From an uncultured Coxiella sp. (GTDB lineage Bacteria; Pseudomonadota; Gammaproteobacteria; Coxiellales; Coxiellaceae): a stretch of DNA of 64,000 nt. Each line of letters opens with the position of its first letter. The first letter of the stretch is position 1. The stretch spans positions 58,439 to 122,438 of the forward strand of contig CACNSC010000004.1 of NCBI GenBank assembly GCA_902623005.1, in the 5' to 3' direction. Below are positions 51,544 through 60,016 of the stretch, one piece after another. The translations under genes were made by a program, and so were the position numbers. The notes under the pieces were generated by a model, which was given only the letters and a program-made list of their open reading frames with translations, did no database searches and had not been told where the DNA came from.

Positions 51544-52581
51544 ATGTTAAGTTATTCTGCAGAAACGCTAGCTGAAATGGTCAGTGGTACGTGTGTGGGT
51601 GATTGCTCCGAGGAGATTGTGTCTGTTGCCGCATTAAGCACGGCACATTCTGGTCAGCTTTCCTATATGGTGTCCAGTCAGCATCTTGCTTCCTTGCACA
51701 ATACCAAGGCGAGTCTAGTGATTATAGGGCCTGAGTTTCAATCAGAAAATCCATCCGTTGCGAAGTTGGTGGTGGATCATCCTGAATTGGCTTTTGCACA
51801 ACTAGCGCAATTATTTATGCCTAAAACCACACAGGTTTTATCAGGGGTCTCACAACATGCTGTCATCTCCGCCAGTGCATCAATCGATGCCAGTGCCTCG
51901 ATAGGACCAGGATGTGTGATTGGTGAAGAGGTTGTAATCGCAGCTAACGTAATATTGCACGCTGGAGTTGTGATTGGTGATCGCTGTCAGGTTAGCGAAG
52001 GTTCGGTTATTCATAGTAACGTGACCTTGTATCACGATGTTCGAGTCGGTTGTCGCGTTGTCATCCATAGCGGTGTTGTTTTGGGCGCAGACGGTTTTGG
52101 TAATGTATTAACAAAAGATAACACCTGGTTTCCAGTTCCCCAGTTAGGCGGTGTTGTAATTGGTGATGATGTTTCGATTGGTGCTAACACCACGATAGAC
52201 AGGGGCGCACTTGATGACACAGTGATCGAGCAGGGCGTTAAGCTCGATAACCAAATTCAAATCGGCCATAACGTTAAAATTGGTGCCCATACGGCTATTG
52301 CAGGCTGCACGGGTATTGCCGGTAGCGTCACTATTGGTCGTCACTGCATGATTGGTGGTGCATGCGGTATCAGTGGGCACTTAACGATTACTGATGGCGT
52401 CATTCTCACGGCCATGACCGGTGTTCCAAGCTCAATCGATAAGCCAGGCGTTTATTCTTCCGGTATGCCGTTTTTTGAGAGCTTGCAATGGCGCAAGTTG
52501 GTTGCACGTTTGCGGCAACTTAATCATTGGATTAAAAGAATCAAACAATTAGAGAGGTTGGATCATGACAATAATGGATAA
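51544..52581 (+). CDS. lpxD: UDP-3-O-acylglucosamine N-acyltransferase
   Basis: 345 residues: N-terminal uridine-binding domain then a left-handed beta-helix of hexapeptide repeats (IGEEVVIAANVILHAGVVIG; HSGVVLGADGFGNV; GRHCMIGGACGISGH). Its C-terminal helix is shown by RLRQLNHWIKRIKQLERL. LpxD adds the second acyl chain in lipid A synthesis. It overlaps fabZ by 17 bases. Confidence 0.96.
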   Translation: MLSYSAETLAEMVSGTCVGDCSEEIVSVAALSTAHSGQLSYMVSSQHLASLHNTKASLVIIGPEFQSENPSVAKLVVDHPELAFAQLAQLFMPKTTQVLSGVSQHAVISASASIDASASIGPGCVIGEEVVIAANVILHAGVVIGDRCQVSEGSVIHSNVTLYHDVRVGCRVVIHSGVVLGADGFGNVLTKDNTWFPVPQLGGVVIGDDVSIGANTTIDRGALDDTVIEQGVKLDNQIQIGHNVKIGAHTAIAGCTGIAGSVTIGRHCMIGGACGISGHLTITDGVILTAMTGVPSSIDKPGVYSSGMPFFESLQWRKLVARLRQLNHWIKRIKQLERLDHDNNG

Positions 52582-53005
52582 TGATCAAGTAAGGCATTTT
52601 TTACCGCACCGTGACCCGTTTTTATTTTTAGATAAGGTCATAGAGCTGTCAGACGAGTCGATTGTGGGTATCAAAAACGTATCGATCAATGAACCCTTTT
52701 TTCGCGGACATTTTCCAATAAAACCTATTATGCCTGGTGTATTAATTGTGGAGTCTATTGCTCAGTTATCGGGTATTTTGACATATCATATTCTTGGCAT
52801 AACAACGCCGAACCCGGAAACAGACATGTTTTACTTTGCCGGTATTGATAATGCTCGTTTTAAAAAAATGGTGCGACCTGGCGATCAGTTGCGTATGGAA
52901 GTTGAGTTAGTTCGTCACCGCAAGAAATTATTTAAATTCCAGGGCCGTGCTTTAGTCGATGGTGAGCTGGCCTGCGAAGCAGAATTTTTAATCATCAACG
53001 AATAG
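52565..53005 (+). CDS. fabZ: 3-hydroxyacyl-ACP dehydratase FabZ
   Basis: 146 residues: FLPHRDPFLFLDKVIEL and GHFPIKPIMPGVLIVESIAQ (catalytic His and Glu), then a hot-dog core ending CEAEFLII. Dehydrates 3-hydroxyacyl-ACP in fatty-acid synthesis, sharing precursors with LpxA/LpxD. GAGAGG precedes ATG 52565. Confidence 0.96.
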   Translation: MTIMDNDQVRHFLPHRDPFLFLDKVIELSDESIVGIKNVSINEPFFRGHFPIKPIMPGVLIVESIAQLSGILTYHILGITTPNPETDMFYFAGIDNARFKKMVRPGDQLRMEVELVRHRKKLFKFQGRALVDGELACEAEFLIINE

Positions 53006-53019
53006 CAGTGAGTCATGCC

Positions 53020-53790
53020 ATGATCAGTGAGCACGCACAAATCCATGCTTCGGCACAAATTGGTCAAGACGTCGAGGTAGGCCCCTGGTCGATAATAGGG
53101 CCTAATGTAGAGTTGGGTGATCGGGTCAAAATTGCTTCTCACGTGGTCGTGGAAAAAAACACGCGTATTGGACATGATACCATTGTACATCCTTTTGCTT
53201 GCTTGGGCGCAGATCCGCAAGACATAACTTATGCCGGAGAGGAAACTTGGCTTGAGATAGGGCATCACAATGTGATTCGAGAATATGTATCCCTGCATCG
53301 CGCATCGACCAAAGATCAGGGTGTCACGCGCATTGGTGATCACAATCAAATATTTGCTTACTGTCACGTTGCTCATGATTGTCAAATTGGCAATCACGTC
53401 TTGTTGTTGAATAATGCGACCTTAGCGGGCCATTGCGTGATAGATGATTTTGCCATGATAGGCGGTATGGTAGCATTGCATCAGTTTTGCCGCGTCGGCT
53501 GTTACAGTTTTTTATCGCGTGCCGCAAAAGTGGTTCAGGATGTGCCGCCGTTTTTGCTGGTGGTTTATAATCCTGGAAGACCCTCTGGCTTAAATACCGT
53601 TGGGCTTAAACGAGCTGGTTTCTCTTTGGAGGCGCTGAGGCAGCTCAAGCGAGCTTACCGTTCGTTGTATCAAGAAAATAGACCTTTAGCTGAGGCTTTG
53701 ACGGTTTTATCCGAGCAGGCCAAGACATCATCAGAGGTACAATTGTTCCATGATTTTATTGCCGACTCAAAGCGCGGTATTGTACGATAA
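53020..53790 (+). CDS. lpxA: UDP-N-acetylglucosamine acyltransferase
   Basis: 256 residues: hexapeptide beta-helix with the HVAHDCQIGNHVLLLNNATL active-site stretch, and a helical C-terminus (GLKRAGFSLEALRQLKRAYR). First step of lipid A synthesis. ATG 53020 matches the family N-terminus (MISEHAQIHASA); a GTG at 53008 is possible. In most relatives lpxB is next, but a different gene follows here. Confidence 0.96.
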   Translation: MISEHAQIHASAQIGQDVEVGPWSIIGPNVELGDRVKIASHVVVEKNTRIGHDTIVHPFACLGADPQDITYAGEETWLEIGHHNVIREYVSLHRASTKDQGVTRIGDHNQIFAYCHVAHDCQIGNHVLLLNNATLAGHCVIDDFAMIGGMVALHQFCRVGCYSFLSRAAKVVQDVPPFLLVVYNPGRPSGLNTVGLKRAGFSLEALRQLKRAYRSLYQENRPLAEALTVLSEQAKTSSEVQLFHDFIADSKRGIVR

Positions 53791-53926
53791 CGTTATTTTT
53801 AAGTCTTTTTTAAGGTCATTTTAGAGTCATTTACGTTACGATTTCGTTGTTATTACAGGTTTTAAGACACGTTCTTTTATTGTCTAAAATCTTTTAAATC
53901 ACAAACTTTACAACGAGCTTAATGTT

Positions 53927-55021
53927 ATGTCTGATACTGATTCTAATACTGAAACTGTGCTTTTTGGCAAGAATACTCGTACGACCTACTCCCAAAATAA
54001 TGCGAAGAAAAAAAATGCACCGCCAACATCGACGCGTATGGAGTTGTTTCAGCAATCCTTTAAAGCTCATGGGAAGGAAGAAACTCACCAATCACTGCGT
54101 TTAGTATTTAATGTGTTTATTCCTGTCAGTGAGGACTTGCGTCAAAAATTACTACCATCCTATGAGGAGTGGCATTCTAAATTAAATTCGAACCAGGCAT
54201 TGGATTCCGCTTTTACGGCGGCAAGTTCAATGTTATCGAATTTTAGATTTGGTAAAAGTATGAATCATTGGATTAAGCAAGTTCCTGGGTTTGGTCCTAC
54301 CTTAGCGTTTAATGCTGACTGCAATACAGACTCCGAGCTTTACCAGTCTCTTAATAAAATTTGTTTGCAGCCAGTATTTCATGTTGAACAATCCAATGGC
54401 AGCCATCACGATTACCAGTTAGTAACAGATGGCGTGGGTTTTTATCATGGTTTAAAAGGAGTGGAGAAAAACACGCAGCGAGCTGACAAGAAACCTTTTG
54501 CTATGTGTGATCCAAAAGCCTCAACCACGTATGAAAAGTTTACCAAAGAAATCAATTGGGATTTTAAGTTTAGAGTTGCCAAACGTGTTAATCAGGAGAA
54601 GGTTTTGTTTTCTAATCGTTCATTCTTTCACGGCAATTATCCACAGGTTGCTGCTTCAATGAACGTTCATTTCATTCCAGAAAAGCCAGGAATTAAATCA
54701 TTAACTTCAATCGAACGTATTGAGCCTGAAATAAAACGACATTTGCAGGACTTCAGAACATTCCTGGATAAGAGTTTGCACCATCAATGCTGGGATAATC
54801 CTCAAAGCTATATCAGTAACAAGTTGAAACTCAAGAAGCATGCCAGTGTCGTGCGAGAGCCTCAAATAGATTCTTATAAAACACAAAACATTGCGCTCAA
54901 TCAAACGTTCACTGAATCATGCCCCGATCCTAAAGCGGCTACTGAGCAAGATGAAACTGATTCTGAGAGTGAAACTGATGAAAATAACCACCATAATGGG
55001 TTCAGTGGTCTTGGTCTGTAA
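53927..55021 (+). CDS. Orphan protein with acidic C-terminal tail
   Basis: 364 residues, not recognised. No signal peptide or membrane segment. Basic N-terminus (KKKNAPPTSTRMELFQQSF), mixed middle with aromatic and histidine-rich patches (HHDYQLVTDGVGFYHGLKG), then a tail that is very acidic (EQDETDSESETDENNHHNG) and ends FSGLGL. Glutamate-rich stretches near the end plus a small hydrophobic C-terminus are seen in many Dot/Icm substrates, but this is only a resemblance. The ribosome site before ATG 53927 is weak. Occupies the slot where lpxB is expected. Confidence 0.65.
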   Translation: MSDTDSNTETVLFGKNTRTTYSQNNAKKKNAPPTSTRMELFQQSFKAHGKEETHQSLRLVFNVFIPVSEDLRQKLLPSYEEWHSKLNSNQALDSAFTAASSMLSNFRFGKSMNHWIKQVPGFGPTLAFNADCNTDSELYQSLNKICLQPVFHVEQSNGSHHDYQLVTDGVGFYHGLKGVEKNTQRADKKPFAMCDPKASTTYEKFTKEINWDFKFRVAKRVNQEKVLFSNRSFFHGNYPQVAASMNVHFIPEKPGIKSLTSIERIEPEIKRHLQDFRTFLDKSLHHQCWDNPQSYISNKLKLKKHASVVREPQIDSYKTQNIALNQTFTESCPDPKAATEQDETDSESETDENNHHNGFSGLGL

Positions 55022-55157
55022 TTCTAACAACCAAAAATTTTGATTGTATTTATACACTACTTCATAAATCGCTCTCTAAAATCGTCAGGCTTTGACTAAT
55101 CTTATTTTTCCATTAGTATGAAGACACCGTCAGTTTGATTTTTCTAGGGAGAGAAAA

Positions 55158-56849
55158 ATGGAGAAGTTTATTGAGTCGCGCGATAAATATGGGCGAATTA
55201 CGGCAATTCGCACACCCTTGCAAGGACAAGATTTACTTGCCGTTTCAGAGCTCAATAAAGGTTCTTCCTTTAGCCTAGAAGAGCGTAAACGCTTTGGTTT
55301 GCTAGGTAAGCTGCCTGCATCGATTCAGACTCCAGAGGAGCAGCTTGATCGTTTTTATAAGCAATTTCAGTCTTATGAGACCGACATCGAGAAGAATATA
55401 TTTCTCAATCAGTTAAAACAACACAATGAAACAATATTTTATATGCTGGCCTCGGCTCATTTGGATGAAATGATGCCGATTGTTTATACGCCCACGATTG
55501 GAGATGCGGTTAAACAATTTAGTTTTCAGTTCAATCAACCGGTTGGTCTATTTTTATCGTATGAGTATCAAGATCATTTAGATGATATCTTCGATCAAGT
55601 TCAAATGGATGCGGTGGATATTGCTTTAATCACTGATGGTGAAGGTGTTTTGGGTATCGGTGATTGGGGGACTGGCGGTATTGACATTAGTATCGGTAAG
55701 TTAATGGTGTACACATTATGTGGTGGTATTGATCCAAGTCGAGTTCTACCCATACAACTCGATGTTGGTACCAATAATAAAGCCTTGATTGATGATCCGA
55801 TGTATTTAGGATGGCGACATGAGCGTATCACGGGTGACGATTACGATGCCTTCATTGATAAAGTAGTGACTGCGATCTTAAAACGATTTCCTAAAGTCTA
55901 CATTCATTGGGAAGACTTTGGCCGTGGTAATGCCCATCGTGTTCTAAACCACTATCGTAAAAAGCACACCAGCTTCAATGATGATATTCAAGGTACTGGG
56001 GCCACAGCATCAGCTTGTATTTTGTCGGCTATGAAGGCAGCTAATGCTAATCTGTCTGAGCAGCGATTTGTATTTTTAGGTGCAGGTACTGCTGGTACTG
56101 GTGTAGCCGATCAATTATGCCAAGCATTAATTCATTCTGGCGTAGCCGTTGAGGATGCACAGAAACAATTTTGGATGATTGATCGAGATGGTTTAATTAC
56201 ATCAGATATGGACGATCTTACCGACAATCAAAAAGTCTATGCTCGCGAACAACATGAAATGCGTGGTTGGGATTTGCAACAGGTAGTCGATCAGGTTAAG
56301 CCAACGGTTCTAATTGGTTGCTCAACTGTTAAAGGTGCATTTACTGAGTCAGTAGTAAAATCTATGGCTCAACACGTTGATCATCCGATTATTTTTCCGT
56401 TGTCTAATCCGACCAGCTTAGCTGAGGCAACTCCAAAAGATTTAATTGAGTGGACACAAGGACGTGTTATTGTTGCAACGGGTAGTCCTTTTGATCCCGT
56501 TGACTATAATGGTAAAACGATTCGAATTTCACAATGTAACAATGCATTTATTTTTCCAGGATTAGGTTTGGGTGTTCTAGTATCACAAGCAACAGAGGTC
56601 ACTGATGGTATGATTGCCGCAGCCTGTGATGCTTTAAGTGACTACTCACCTGCACGCAAGGATCCATCAGCACCGGTCTTACCAAGCTTTGATCATGTGC
56701 ATGAAATCAGTCAGTACATTGCACTAAAAGTCGCCGAGCAAGCTATTAAAGACGGCGTTAACGGCTGCGATAAAACTTTGGATTTAGAGCAGACGATTAA
56801 AGCTCGATTTTGGTTGCCGGTTTATCATGACTACGAGCTCGTGGAGTAG
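55158..56849 (+). CDS. maeA: NAD-dependent malic enzyme
   Basis: 563 residues: MPIVYTPTIGDAVKQFSFQF, the ITDGEGVLGIGDWGTGGI signature, HRVLNHYRKKHTSFNDDIQG with metal ligands, and the FLGAGTAGTGVADQL NAD site. It converts malate to pyruvate and carbon dioxide with NAD reduction; the large-subunit form (SfcA/MaeA) rather than the short MaeB-type. GGGAGAG precedes ATG 55158. Confidence 0.95.
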   Translation: MEKFIESRDKYGRITAIRTPLQGQDLLAVSELNKGSSFSLEERKRFGLLGKLPASIQTPEEQLDRFYKQFQSYETDIEKNIFLNQLKQHNETIFYMLASAHLDEMMPIVYTPTIGDAVKQFSFQFNQPVGLFLSYEYQDHLDDIFDQVQMDAVDIALITDGEGVLGIGDWGTGGIDISIGKLMVYTLCGGIDPSRVLPIQLDVGTNNKALIDDPMYLGWRHERITGDDYDAFIDKVVTAILKRFPKVYIHWEDFGRGNAHRVLNHYRKKHTSFNDDIQGTGATASACILSAMKAANANLSEQRFVFLGAGTAGTGVADQLCQALIHSGVAVEDAQKQFWMIDRDGLITSDMDDLTDNQKVYAREQHEMRGWDLQQVVDQVKPTVLIGCSTVKGAFTESVVKSMAQHVDHPIIFPLSNPTSLAEATPKDLIEWTQGRVIVATGSPFDPVDYNGKTIRISQCNNAFIFPGLGLGVLVSQATEVTDGMIAAACDALSDYSPARKDPSAPVLPSFDHVHEISQYIALKVAEQAIKDGVNGCDKTLDLEQTIKARFWLPVYHDYELVE

Positions 56850-56861
56850 TTGATAGTAAGT

Positions 56862-57620
56862 CTATGACTTACTGATTTGATTGTGTTGTTCTATTGAATC
56901 TTGATTGGCATTCGGCAGTCGAGACAAAATCCAGATCATGCTTATAATAATTAATAATGCGATAAAGAAGAAACTCTTAATCAGAATAATATATATCGTT
57001 ACCTTTTTTTGACCATCACGTATCTTTGTCTCAAAGTTTTGATTCACTAACCGTTTAAAAGTATCCAGTGGCACCATAATGGATTGTTTGTCACTGGTGT
57101 ACTTCTTATCATAAAGTATGGATTGAGCTGAGAGAATTTTTTCCTCTGGTGATAGCGATTGAATCTTGGATGATAGTTTAAACGTGTTGATCGGACTTGG
57201 CATTAAGTTTTCAGGCACCTGGTAGGCCTCCAATACTGATCGCATACTTTCTAGCTCTGTTTGTATGAGAGCGTCTGAGTTTCTTTTTGATTGTGTCAGT
57301 AAATTGATAAGATCACTGTCAGAACTGAGTCTCTCGAGTGTTTCAATCGCCTTATCTCTACCTTTGACAACATTTACCTCATGCCAGTAATTTTCAAGAT
57401 AGCGCGGATTTCCTGTCACACTGAATGCTCGTGCTTGTGAGGTGAGGTAATTACTAGCCTTAGCTAGCGTTGCACCTGCCTCGATAAACTCAATTTCTTG
57501 GTTATAATCGATTCGTTCCTCCAAGATGAAGTTATTCAACTTAAAGATTAAGATCGATGAGATGAAAATAAGAAGAATACTCGTGATGAGTAGAAAATAG
57601 ATATTTGTGAGCTTCGTCAT
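56862..57620 (-). CDS. Membrane four-helix-bundle sensor-like protein without output domain
   Basis: 252 residues, two membrane helices (about 7-29 and 206-232) flanking a helical extracytoplasmic domain of about 170 residues with SNYLTSQARAFSVTGNPRYL and YWHEVNVVKGRDKAIETLER, reminiscent of the four-helix bundle of methyl-accepting chemotaxis proteins and CHASE3-like domains. Only 20 residues follow the second helix, so there is no kinase, cyclase or signalling domain. It begins 4 bases after the pentapeptide-like gene, which suggests a two-gene operon. The function is unknown. Confidence 0.65.
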   Translation of the reverse strand: MTKLTNIYFLLITSILLIFISSILIFKLNNFILEERIDYNQEIEFIEAGATLAKASNYLTSQARAFSVTGNPRYLENYWHEVNVVKGRDKAIETLERLSSDSDLINLLTQSKRNSDALIQTELESMRSVLEAYQVPENLMPSPINTFKLSSKIQSLSPEEKILSAQSILYDKKYTSDKQSIMVPLDTFKRLVNQNFETKIRDGQKKVTIYIILIKSFFFIALLIIISMIWILSRLPNANQDSIEQHNQISKS

Positions 57621-57624
57621 TGAG

Positions 57625-59025
57625 CTACCTCGAGATTAAGTGTTCAACCATAAAAAGAATAGATGTGAAACCAAAAAGAGGGTGTAACATCAGATAGAAG
57701 CTAAAAATAACGTTTCTCCCTGTAAAGTCTGATGTTTTGAAGGTGAGTTTTAAAAAGCCACCAAAAATAATATACAAAGTCGCTACTAGTGAAAATGGGA
57801 TTGAGTATAAGAATCGATAGATTATATTGACTCTTTTTGATGAAATTTTGTTGTTATCTGCAATAAATTGTATATCTTGGAAGCTCGAGTGTAATGAATT
57901 GACCAGTATGGTATTGATGGTTGTGAATAGTCCTAGGATAGCAAGAATCCACTGATAAGCTTTAGTCTTCTCAATACCGTAGCCCCACCAATGCTTATCT
58001 AAAAAATGTGCAACGGTTTGATTGTTACTGTGGTACAGGAAGCGTTGGTATTCCACATAAAGCTGATTATAACTCTTCTGTAGCCCGTTCTTTTTAAACT
58101 GATTAAGTAGCTGATTGTAAGTATGGACCTTAGTATGGGTAAGAGTATGTTTAGGAAAGATCAATTGAAATGTGGTGTAGTTGATTTTGATATTCGAGAT
58201 ATCAGCGTTAGTTAAGTTGATTCCAATTTTCTCACCATGATTTAGGGCTCTCATTTTTGTAAGGTCTATGACTTTGTTAGGACTTGATACATTTTCAAAG
58301 TTAAGACTGCCATTAATGATGCTATTGGAAAAATCAGCACCCATCTCGAAATTTACATTGGAAAAATCAGTAATGGGCCCATCAAATTCGCTACCAATAA
58401 AACTCGCTGGTTTTTTGAATACTGAGTTTTGAAAGGAAGTTGTATTTCTGAATCGGCTGTGATCAAAGCTAGCTGTCTCGTTGAACATGTTGTTATCAAA
58501 ACTAATCGGCAACTCGAACCGATTATAGGTAATTTTTACTGGTGAGTTAAAATGGCATTGATTAGCGGCCATATTCCCTCGAATAATATTACGCACAAAA
58601 TTAAAATTACCGTTGAATGTTACGGCATACAATCGCAATGATTTAAACGCCTTCGACTGTCGCTGTTGCCAGCCCTTATTGAAGGTCGATAAATCGATAT
58701 TGACTGCCTTGCGATACTTTATGTCACTGAATGATACGTTTTGATTAAATTGCGATGCAATAATCTCAATTGGTTTTTTCAGCATAATGTTTTGAATAGA
58801 GACTGTGTCGTTAAACTTTCGGTTGGATAAGGGTATAAAATCGTCAGCGTTTTCTATAACAGTAGGTGTCGACACTGTTATCGTTGTTGGAAGTTGCAAC
58901 GTCGACTGAATGGGATTTTCGAAATACGTCTCTAACAATCGATAATTGTTTTTGGAGAAAATAATGTTTGCACAGCTTGCTAGCAGAATAAAAATAATAA
59001 TTTGTAAGAATACACGTGATTTCAT
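57625..59025 (-). CDS. Pentapeptide-like repeat membrane protein with lipobox
   Basis: About 466 residues from ATG 59025 (an ATG 13 codons upstream is less likely). MKSRVFLQIIIFILLASC has a consensus lipobox (LASC, Cys18). Residues about 50-230 contain repeats with hydrophobic positions about every five residues (FNETASFDHSRFRNTTSFQN; FKKPASFIGSEFDGPI), a right-handed beta-helix pattern. A linker and helices follow, then four or so membrane segments (ILAILGLFTTINTILVNSLH; FLYSIPFSLVATLYIIFGGF; VIFSFYLMLHPLFGFTSILF). Presumably the beta-helix faces the periplasm and the C-terminal part sits in the inner membrane. It is the first gene of a pair with the sensor-like gene. Confidence 0.7.
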   Translation of the reverse strand: MKSRVFLQIIIFILLASCANIIFSKNNYRLLETYFENPIQSTLQLPTTITVSTPTVIENADDFIPLSNRKFNDTVSIQNIMLKKPIEIIASQFNQNVSFSDIKYRKAVNIDLSTFNKGWQQRQSKAFKSLRLYAVTFNGNFNFVRNIIRGNMAANQCHFNSPVKITYNRFELPISFDNNMFNETASFDHSRFRNTTSFQNSVFKKPASFIGSEFDGPITDFSNVNFEMGADFSNSIINGSLNFENVSSPNKVIDLTKMRALNHGEKIGINLTNADISNIKINYTTFQLIFPKHTLTHTKVHTYNQLLNQFKKNGLQKSYNQLYVEYQRFLYHSNNQTVAHFLDKHWWGYGIEKTKAYQWILAILGLFTTINTILVNSLHSSFQDIQFIADNNKISSKRVNIIYRFLYSIPFSLVATLYIIFGGFLKLTFKTSDFTGRNVIFSFYLMLHPLFGFTSILFMVEHLISR

Positions 59026-59273
59026 AATGATTTCAATGATATAGCTTTGATTGCCAGTGAACAACCCATAGGCTTCTAAAAAAACTAATTTAAAGTATTC
59101 ACCTTATATTGTTAGTAAAATTAGGCAACAAGTTGCCTAAAAATCAAATAGATTCATGCTTTTTCGAACTTTATGCTAATCCTGAAAGATTTTTTGGAAT
59201 TTTTAATAATTTTTTCCTATCATTAGTAGGTAAATATTTGGCTTTAATTTTTTTAAAATTGGGTGGAGTGGTT

Positions 59274-59795
59274 ATGATTTTTATACGTAAATTAATGACT
59301 ATTTTTTTCGGTTGGGTTCTTCTGATTTTTTTATCATGTGGTATTGCAGGAGATTATCTCCAAGCGTCATCTTCTGTTACGCAAACAGCTAATACATCAC
59401 CAACAGTTGTGACTATGGACATGGTTGACGCAAAAAAAGGTGTAACTTTAGATCGAGACGGTTCAATTACCATAAAAACAGCAGGAGCATACTTTATTGT
59501 TGCTGCTCCTCAGGTTGGTCGAGCAGGCAAGGGCTCTTATGGATGCTTTGATCTTTGGTTGAGAGTAAACGGTGAGGATGTTGATAATTCAAATGTGCAG
59601 TTATGTAATGACAAGGGTAGTAAAGCCAAAGATGTTATCGTCTCCCAAAGTATACTTTATTTAGAAGAAGATGATGTGGTTACGTTGATGATGTCAACTG
59701 ATAATACGGTATCTTATTTAGCTATTGAGGCGATCAAACCAGCAGGCGAGCCTCTAGTGCCGTCAATTATTTTTTCCATGTTTATGATCGATTGA
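59274..59795 (+). CDS. Exported C1q/TNF-like jelly-roll protein
   Basis: About 173 residues from ATG 59274, which has GGTGGAG upstream; a frame starting at 59109 adds a low-complexity, unlikely region. An N-terminal hydrophobic signal (MTIFFGWVLLIFLSCG) precedes a domain whose strand spacing resembles the C1q/TNF fold: ITIKTAGAYFIVAAPQVG, a WLRVNGEDVDN segment, LYLEEDDVVTLMMS, and a final IIFSMFMID strand. Bacterial members of this fold are known (for example in spore exosporium proteins). Cellular role unknown; likely periplasmic or surface. Fold call is by pattern only. Confidence 0.6.
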   Translation: MIFIRKLMTIFFGWVLLIFLSCGIAGDYLQASSSVTQTANTSPTVVTMDMVDAKKGVTLDRDGSITIKTAGAYFIVAAPQVGRAGKGSYGCFDLWLRVNGEDVDNSNVQLCNDKGSKAKDVIVSQSILYLEEDDVVTLMMSTDNTVSYLAIEAIKPAGEPLVPSIIFSMFMID

Positions 59796-60016
59796 GTGTT
59801 TAACTCATCACACAACGATCAGGAAGGAGTGTCAATGCATTGCGACGGTTAAATACCCATTCGCAATGTAGTTTCGACATATAAAATAATACCCAATCCA
59901 AGGTTCGCATAAAAAACTGCTCGTTTGTAAAAAAATTGTCCTATATTGAATTATGTGAGGGTCGTGTTCCCAGGTATCGAACCGACTCATCATTCAACGT
60001 TATCGGAGAGGACATC

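Noticed and set aside
59109..59273. Upstream in-frame extension of the C1q-like gene
   Set aside because: Phe/Asn-rich, no ribosome site and lies before a proper signal peptide start at 59274 with GGTGGAG.
59957..59995. tRNA-like GTTCCCAGGTATCGAACCGAC stretch
   Set aside because: A T-arm-like fragment, but no anticodon stem, D arm or acceptor stem could be built around it.
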